From: JBDKTK01 sp964556675
GTDB lineage: Bacteria; Desulfobacterota; Syntrophia; Syntrophales; UBA4778
NCBI GenBank assembly: GCA_964556675.1
Contig: CAZKYN010000165.1
Coordinates: 1 to 8,090 of the forward strand
Direction of reading: 5' to 3'
Length of the DNA: 8,090 nucleotides
Part shown: one piece after another, positions 5,676 to 8,090 of the stretch
Numbering within the stretch: the stretch's first letter is position 1
Layout of the letters: each line of letters opens with the position of its first letter
Notes under the pieces: generated by a model
The model's database searches: none
What the model saw: only the letters and a program-made list of their open reading frames with translations
Told to the model about the DNA's origin: nothing
Program-made: the position numbers and the translations under genes

Positions 5676-6994
5676 ATGATCAAGCCGGAAGATTTGTCCC
5701 AGTCTCCGGGAGGACGGCGCCCCTGCTGGTCTTTCCACTTCCCCAGCACGCCTATCCTGTACAGTTCCTCGATCTGGGCCTGGCTGCGTCCGAGCAGGTT
5801 CATCATTATGTATTCATTGTCGAAACCCACGGGACGGACGGACCACCTGTGCTTGGGAGGCGACTTTGACATCATGACCGGGAATTCATGATCGCAATAC
5901 ATCCCGTAAACCGGGTCGTCGATCATTTTCTTGAAGTCGCGTTCGGCACGGTGGATATCCTCCGCCATGTCCTTTGACGAATGCAGGCGGGTCGCGGAGA
6001 AGCCGTGCCTCTTGCCCAGAGATTCAACATCGTCGGCCGTTTTCGAGCGGGCCCAGTCGGCCACGGTCTTGAGGATGGCCAAGGCATTCTCGTCTTTGAG
6101 CCTGTCCGCGTGCTCTTTGAAACGCGGGTCGGACGCCAGCTCCGGCTTGCCCATCGCCTCGCAGAGGCCCCTGAATTCCGCCGGGGCCGGGGCGGCGATT
6201 GCGGCAAACTGGCCGTCGCTGCACAGGAATGTGTCGGCCGGGCAGATGCACAGGTCGCGGTTGCCGGCGGGCTCAGCTGACTTGCCGGTCATCTGCTGGT
6301 ATGGCCAAACCCACCCGAGGACCCTCATGATGTTCTCGGTCTGGGACATTTCTATGAACTGGCCCTTGCCGGTCTTTTCCCTGTGGTACAGGGCGGCGAG
6401 GACAGCCACTTCACCCATCAGCCCTCCGAAAACGTCACAGACCCAGATGCTCTGCTTGAGAGGCGGACGGCCCGGGAAGCTGGAAATCCAGGAATAGCCG
6501 GAGAGCGCCTGGGAAGCTCCGTCGTTCGAGGGCCGGTCTTCCTCGGCATATTGTCCCCATTGCCCGAATCCGTTCTTTTCAATGTAGATGATCCCGGGAT
6601 TCACTTCCTTGATTTTCTCATAGCCGATGTTCCAGCGCCTGGTGACCGCCGGGCGCAGGTTGAATTCGACGATGTCCGATTTGGCGCACAACTCGTGAAA
6701 TATTGCCTGGGCATCGACCTGGTGCAGATCGAGCGCCATGTAATATTTCGAGGGGTTGATGTGCATGAACATGGGGCCCTGCTCCTTGTAGAACCACCCG
6801 AACGGGTTAAGGGAGCGGGTGACGTCGCCGACCGGCGGCAACTCGATCTTGATGACTTCGGCCCCTAAAGTTGCCAGGAAAGATGGTCCTGCCGGTCCGA
6901 AGAGCAGAGTGCAGACTTCCAGGACCCGCAATCCTTTCAGGGGGGCCGGTTTGGAGTACTTCTTTTTTACATAATCCTTGAATGCTTCTGTCAT
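5666..6994 (-). CDS. CaiB/BaiF (class III) CoA-transferase, catalytic subunit
   Basis: 442 residues. Family markers in order: LKGLRVLEVCTLLFGPAGPSF at about 19-39, LGAEVIKIELPPVGD at 43-57, EKNGFGQWG at 139-147, SQALSG at 161-166, ALYHREKTGKGQ at 201-212, and RPVGFDN at 387-393. The catalytic aspartate is present as D187 in VCDVFGG, aligned by its fixed distance from the GKGQ end of the helix. It should form acyl-Asp anhydride intermediates and transfer CoA from a donor such as succinyl-CoA to a carboxylic acid. It is clearly paralogous to the next gene, sharing the C-terminal RPVG-[FY]-DN block, which suggests tandem duplication. ATG at 6994 has AGGAGGG 6-7 nt upstream. It heads the operon from a roughly 200-bp divergent control region. 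Size and pairing resemble benzylsuccinate or phthalate CoA-transferases, but carnitine/bile-acid-type substrates are not excluded. Confidence 0.92.
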   Translation of the reverse strand: MTEAFKDYVKKKYSKPAPLKGLRVLEVCTLLFGPAGPSFLATLGAEVIKIELPPVGDVTRSLNPFGWFYKEQGPMFMHINPSKYYMALDLHQVDAQAIFHELCAKSDIVEFNLRPAVTRRWNIGYEKIKEVNPGIIYIEKNGFGQWGQYAEEDRPSNDGASQALSGYSWISSFPGRPPLKQSIWVCDVFGGLMGEVAVLAALYHREKTGKGQFIEMSQTENIMRVLGWVWPYQQMTGKSAEPAGNRDLCICPADTFLCSDGQFAAIAAPAPAEFRGLCEAMGKPELASDPRFKEHADRLKDENALAILKTVADWARSKTADDVESLGKRHGFSATRLHSSKDMAEDIHRAERDFKKMIDDPVYGMYCDHEFPVMMSKSPPKHRWSVRPVGFDNEYIMMNLLGRSQAQIEELYRIGVLGKWKDQQGRRPPGDWDKSSGLIIRR

Positions 6995-7203
6995 TGAATT
7001 CCCTCCTTTTCTTATCGAAACAGGTTCAACTGACTCGTCGCGTTCTTAAAGAAATAACACCTCCTTTTGCCGAAATTATGGCCCGGACGCTGCCGCGCCT
7101 TTGTCGAACAGGATTATAAATATGAGAATGGTTGAAACAGCCTAATTAAATATACTTATCAAATGTTTGTGTATATTTTGTTCGAAACTGTTAAGGAGAT
7201 TAG
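6995..7203 (-). promoter_or_regulatory. Control region upstream of the CoA-transferase operon
   Basis: This is an AT-rich region between the minus-strand transferase operon and a possible plus-strand small ORF. A perfect TATAAT is present on the minus strand at 7118-7113, but no good -35 box lies 16-18 bp upstream. Four copies of a T-[CT]-GAA-A-CAG-like motif occur (7014-7024, 7103-7112, 7131-7141, 7181-7190, the last ending CTG); they could bind a regulator. A second full Shine-Dalgarno, AAAAGGAGGTG (7068-7058), has no ATG, GTG or TTG at a usable distance before the real transferase start. The start of the transferase itself is served by AGGAGGG at about 7001-7007. Confidence 0.45.
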
Positions 7204-7350
7204 ATGGAATACAAACGCAACGTGAAGCGTTTGAAGATGTACTACTTTTTCGCTGATAAATCAACGGTAATCAGGAACGGCGGCCTGTTTTTCGGAGATG
7301 TTTGTTCCAGGAAAGATCCGCGCGCTTGCTCCCGGCTCGCGGCGGGTTGA
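7204..7350 (+). CDS. Possible small protein, 48 residues, unrecognised
   Basis: The only plus-strand candidate with a proper translation signal: ATG at 7204 lies 5 nt after AAGGAG (7193-7198), and the frame runs to TGA at 7348-7350. The product starts MEYKRNVKRLKMYYFF and is basic at the N-terminus (K4, R5, K8, R9, K11), with a central GGLFFGD at 27-33 and two cysteines at about 35 and 42. No transmembrane segment or known motif is seen. An inverted repeat immediately after the stop (7353-7373) could end the transcript. It is divergent from the CoA-transferase operon and convergent with the PA2779-like gene. Codon composition shifts from AT-rich to GC-rich along the ORF, which weakens the case. 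It may be a real small protein or a chance ORF; I cannot assign a function. Confidence 0.35.
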   Translation: MEYKRNVKRLKMYYFFADKSTVIRNGGLFFGDVCSRKDPRACSRLAAG

Positions 7351-7352
7351 GA

Positions 7353-7385
7353 GGCGGCCGGCGGAGGGCCGCCCTTAATGAAGGG
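7353..7385. terminator. GC-rich hairpins between convergent genes, possible terminator
   Basis: A perfect 7-bp inverted repeat, GGCGGCC (7353-7359) and GGCCGCC (7367-7373), has a 7-nt loop. It overlaps by two bases a second hairpin, CCCTT-AATG-AAGGG (7372-7385). They sit 2 bp after the plus-strand small ORF and about 20 bp past the stop of the minus-strand PA2779-like gene, where a bidirectional terminator would be expected. Neither strand has a following T run, so a classical intrinsic terminator is not shown. Confidence 0.4.
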
Positions 7386-7406
7386 ACTTAATTCATCGGC
7401 TCATGC

Positions 7407-7796
7407 CTACCTGATTACTATCCGGTGTCCGTACAGGTAGAATACGACCCAGACCAGGATCGCTATCACGAGGATGACAACAATCACCCCCAGGGCATCG
7501 CCCCCGGTGTTAATGTCGTCGACTTTGAGCGCAAGCTGGTGTACCTGGGCATCCGAAAGGCTGTTAACTCTGGTCTGTATCTCCTCGCTTGTAAGGCCCA
7601 GTTTCTCCAGCTTGTCCTTGATGACCTTGGTTTCCAGCGCCCTCTGGATTTTGTCGATATCGGCCAGCCTGGTCGAGTCGCTTACAGTTGATGTCGTGGA
7701 AGGCACAAATCCGGCCTCCACTTTCGGGACGGCGCCCAGGAAAAAGAAAGCTACTACAAGGCAGCACACAACCTTTCTGCAGAGCGGCTCATTCAT
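7407..7796 (-). CDS. PA2779/DUF6627-like secreted or membrane-anchored small protein
   Basis: 129 residues. An N-terminal signal sequence is evident: R7 and K8, a hydrophobic stretch V9-V23, then a likely cleavage after VEA at residue 28, leaving G29-F30-V31-P32. The middle, about 40-95, is polar and helical, with LEKLGLTSEEIQTRVNSLSD at 63-82 and then Q84-V85. This 'GL-x-x-E-E-x-x-x-R-V-x-x-L-[ST]-D' pattern is what I recognise from the PA2779 family. A GGDALG turn at 98-103 leads into one C-terminal transmembrane helix, about 102-122, and a short basic tail (H124, R125, R129). It is probably anchored in the inner membrane with the middle domain in the periplasm. The function of the family is not known to me; in Pseudomonas aeruginosa the gene neighbours a C39-like peptidase gene (PA2778), but no such gene is visible here. 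ATG at 7796 follows AGGAGGG (7803-7809). Confidence 0.75.
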   Translation of the reverse strand: MNEPLCRKVVCCLVVAFFFLGAVPKVEAGFVPSTTSTVSDSTRLADIDKIQRALETKVIKDKLEKLGLTSEEIQTRVNSLSDAQVHQLALKVDDINTGGDALGVIVVILVIAILVWVVFYLYGHRIVIR

Positions 7797-8090
7797 GATC
7801 TGCCCTCCTGCCCGTATTTATTTAGATCAGATTCAAGAATTGCAGAAAGGCGGGGTTCGTACCATTAACTGAAAGCAGATTTTGCGTCAGAAAAAGACTT
7901 AAAAGTTTTTATTCCAAAGGCGACTTATGAATTTTTAGTATTTTGGACGGCAGTGATCTTTCACAATATTACTATTCAAACGGAAGCACATTGTAGTCTA
8001 ATATAAATGTCGATATTTCATATATTCGGATACATATTCTCCATAATGACTACAATGTTTCTGGATATAATCCTAGAGAAGTGATAAGCA
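7797..8090. other. AT-rich gene-free stretch upstream of the PA2779-like gene
   Basis: No convincing gene lies here on either strand; the longest ATG frames are about 25 codons and lack ribosome sites. Composition is much more AT-rich than the neighbouring genes. It contains the ribosome site of the PA2779-like gene near its left end and an 11-bp inverted repeat near the right end. It may hold the promoter of the minus-strand gene, but no clear -35/-10 pair was found. Confidence 0.6.
7988..8058. repeat. Perfect 11-bp inverted repeat around a 49-bp AT-rich spacer
   Basis: ACATTGTAGTC at 7988-7998 is exactly complemented by GACTACAATGT at 8048-8058. The flanks are loosely similar when a 2-nt gap is allowed (GAAGC before the left arm, the complement of TTTCTGG after the right arm). 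The 49-bp spacer is AT-rich and itself holds near-palindromic sequence around 8010-8029. It could be paired operator half-sites, a long hairpin in an RNA, or the ends of a tiny non-autonomous element. No target-site duplication is evident. Confidence 0.6.

Noticed and set aside
8007..8084. Plus-strand frame of 25 codons in the AT-rich end
   Set aside because: No ribosome site, low-complexity hydrophobic sequence, and it spans one arm of the inverted repeat; chance ORF in AT-rich DNA.

Overview
The window looks like a chromosomal segment from an anaerobic, fatty-acid- or aromatic-degrading bacterium. A Desulfobacterota/Syntrophobacteria-type host is my best guess, at modest confidence. The guess rests on CoA-ester catabolism genes (paired class III CoA-transferases, 3-hydroxyacyl-CoA dehydrogenase, AMP-forming acyl-CoA ligase, acyl-CoA dehydrogenase), a cobalamin-type radical SAM protein, moderately GC-rich genes with strong AGGAGG ribosome sites, and a PA2779-like membrane protein. 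No marker gene fixes the taxonomy.

Layout: all the large genes lie on the minus strand and are transcribed from high to low coordinates. From right to left they are: an AT-rich gene-free stretch with an 11-bp inverted repeat (7797-8090); a small PA2779/DUF6627-like envelope protein (7407-7796); a GC-rich hairpin zone and a possible 48-residue plus-strand ORF (7204-7350); a divergent control region (6995-7203); two adjacent CaiB/BaiF CoA-transferase genes (6994-5666 and 5659-4310) closed by a strong intrinsic terminator; a leader region; 3-hydroxybutyryl-CoA-type dehydrogenase (4107-3250) and acyl-CoA ligase (3211-1547) closed by a second intrinsic terminator; a B12-binding radical SAM protein with a TTG start (1458-112); and the first 18 codons of an acyl-CoA dehydrogenase (55-1, running off the left edge). 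There are therefore three catabolic transcription blocks in series, two of them ending in recognisable terminators.

How they fit together: the CoA-transferases and/or the ligase would activate a carboxylic acid to its CoA thioester, the acyl-CoA dehydrogenase would desaturate it, and the 3-hydroxyacyl-CoA dehydrogenase would oxidise the hydrated product. This is a beta-oxidation set resembling the anaerobic benzylsuccinate (bbs) type. No enoyl-CoA hydratase or thiolase lies in the window, so the substrate cannot be read from it.

The most informative observation is an asymmetry in the CoA-transferase pair. The upstream subunit keeps the family's catalytic aspartate (Asp187), while the downstream, translationally coupled paralogue has Trp211 at the aligned place. 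This suggests an obligate hetero-oligomer with one active and one degenerate subunit. The cobalamin radical SAM gene placed between beta-oxidation genes is the other unexplained element. I see no CRISPR array, tRNA, rRNA or insertion sequence.
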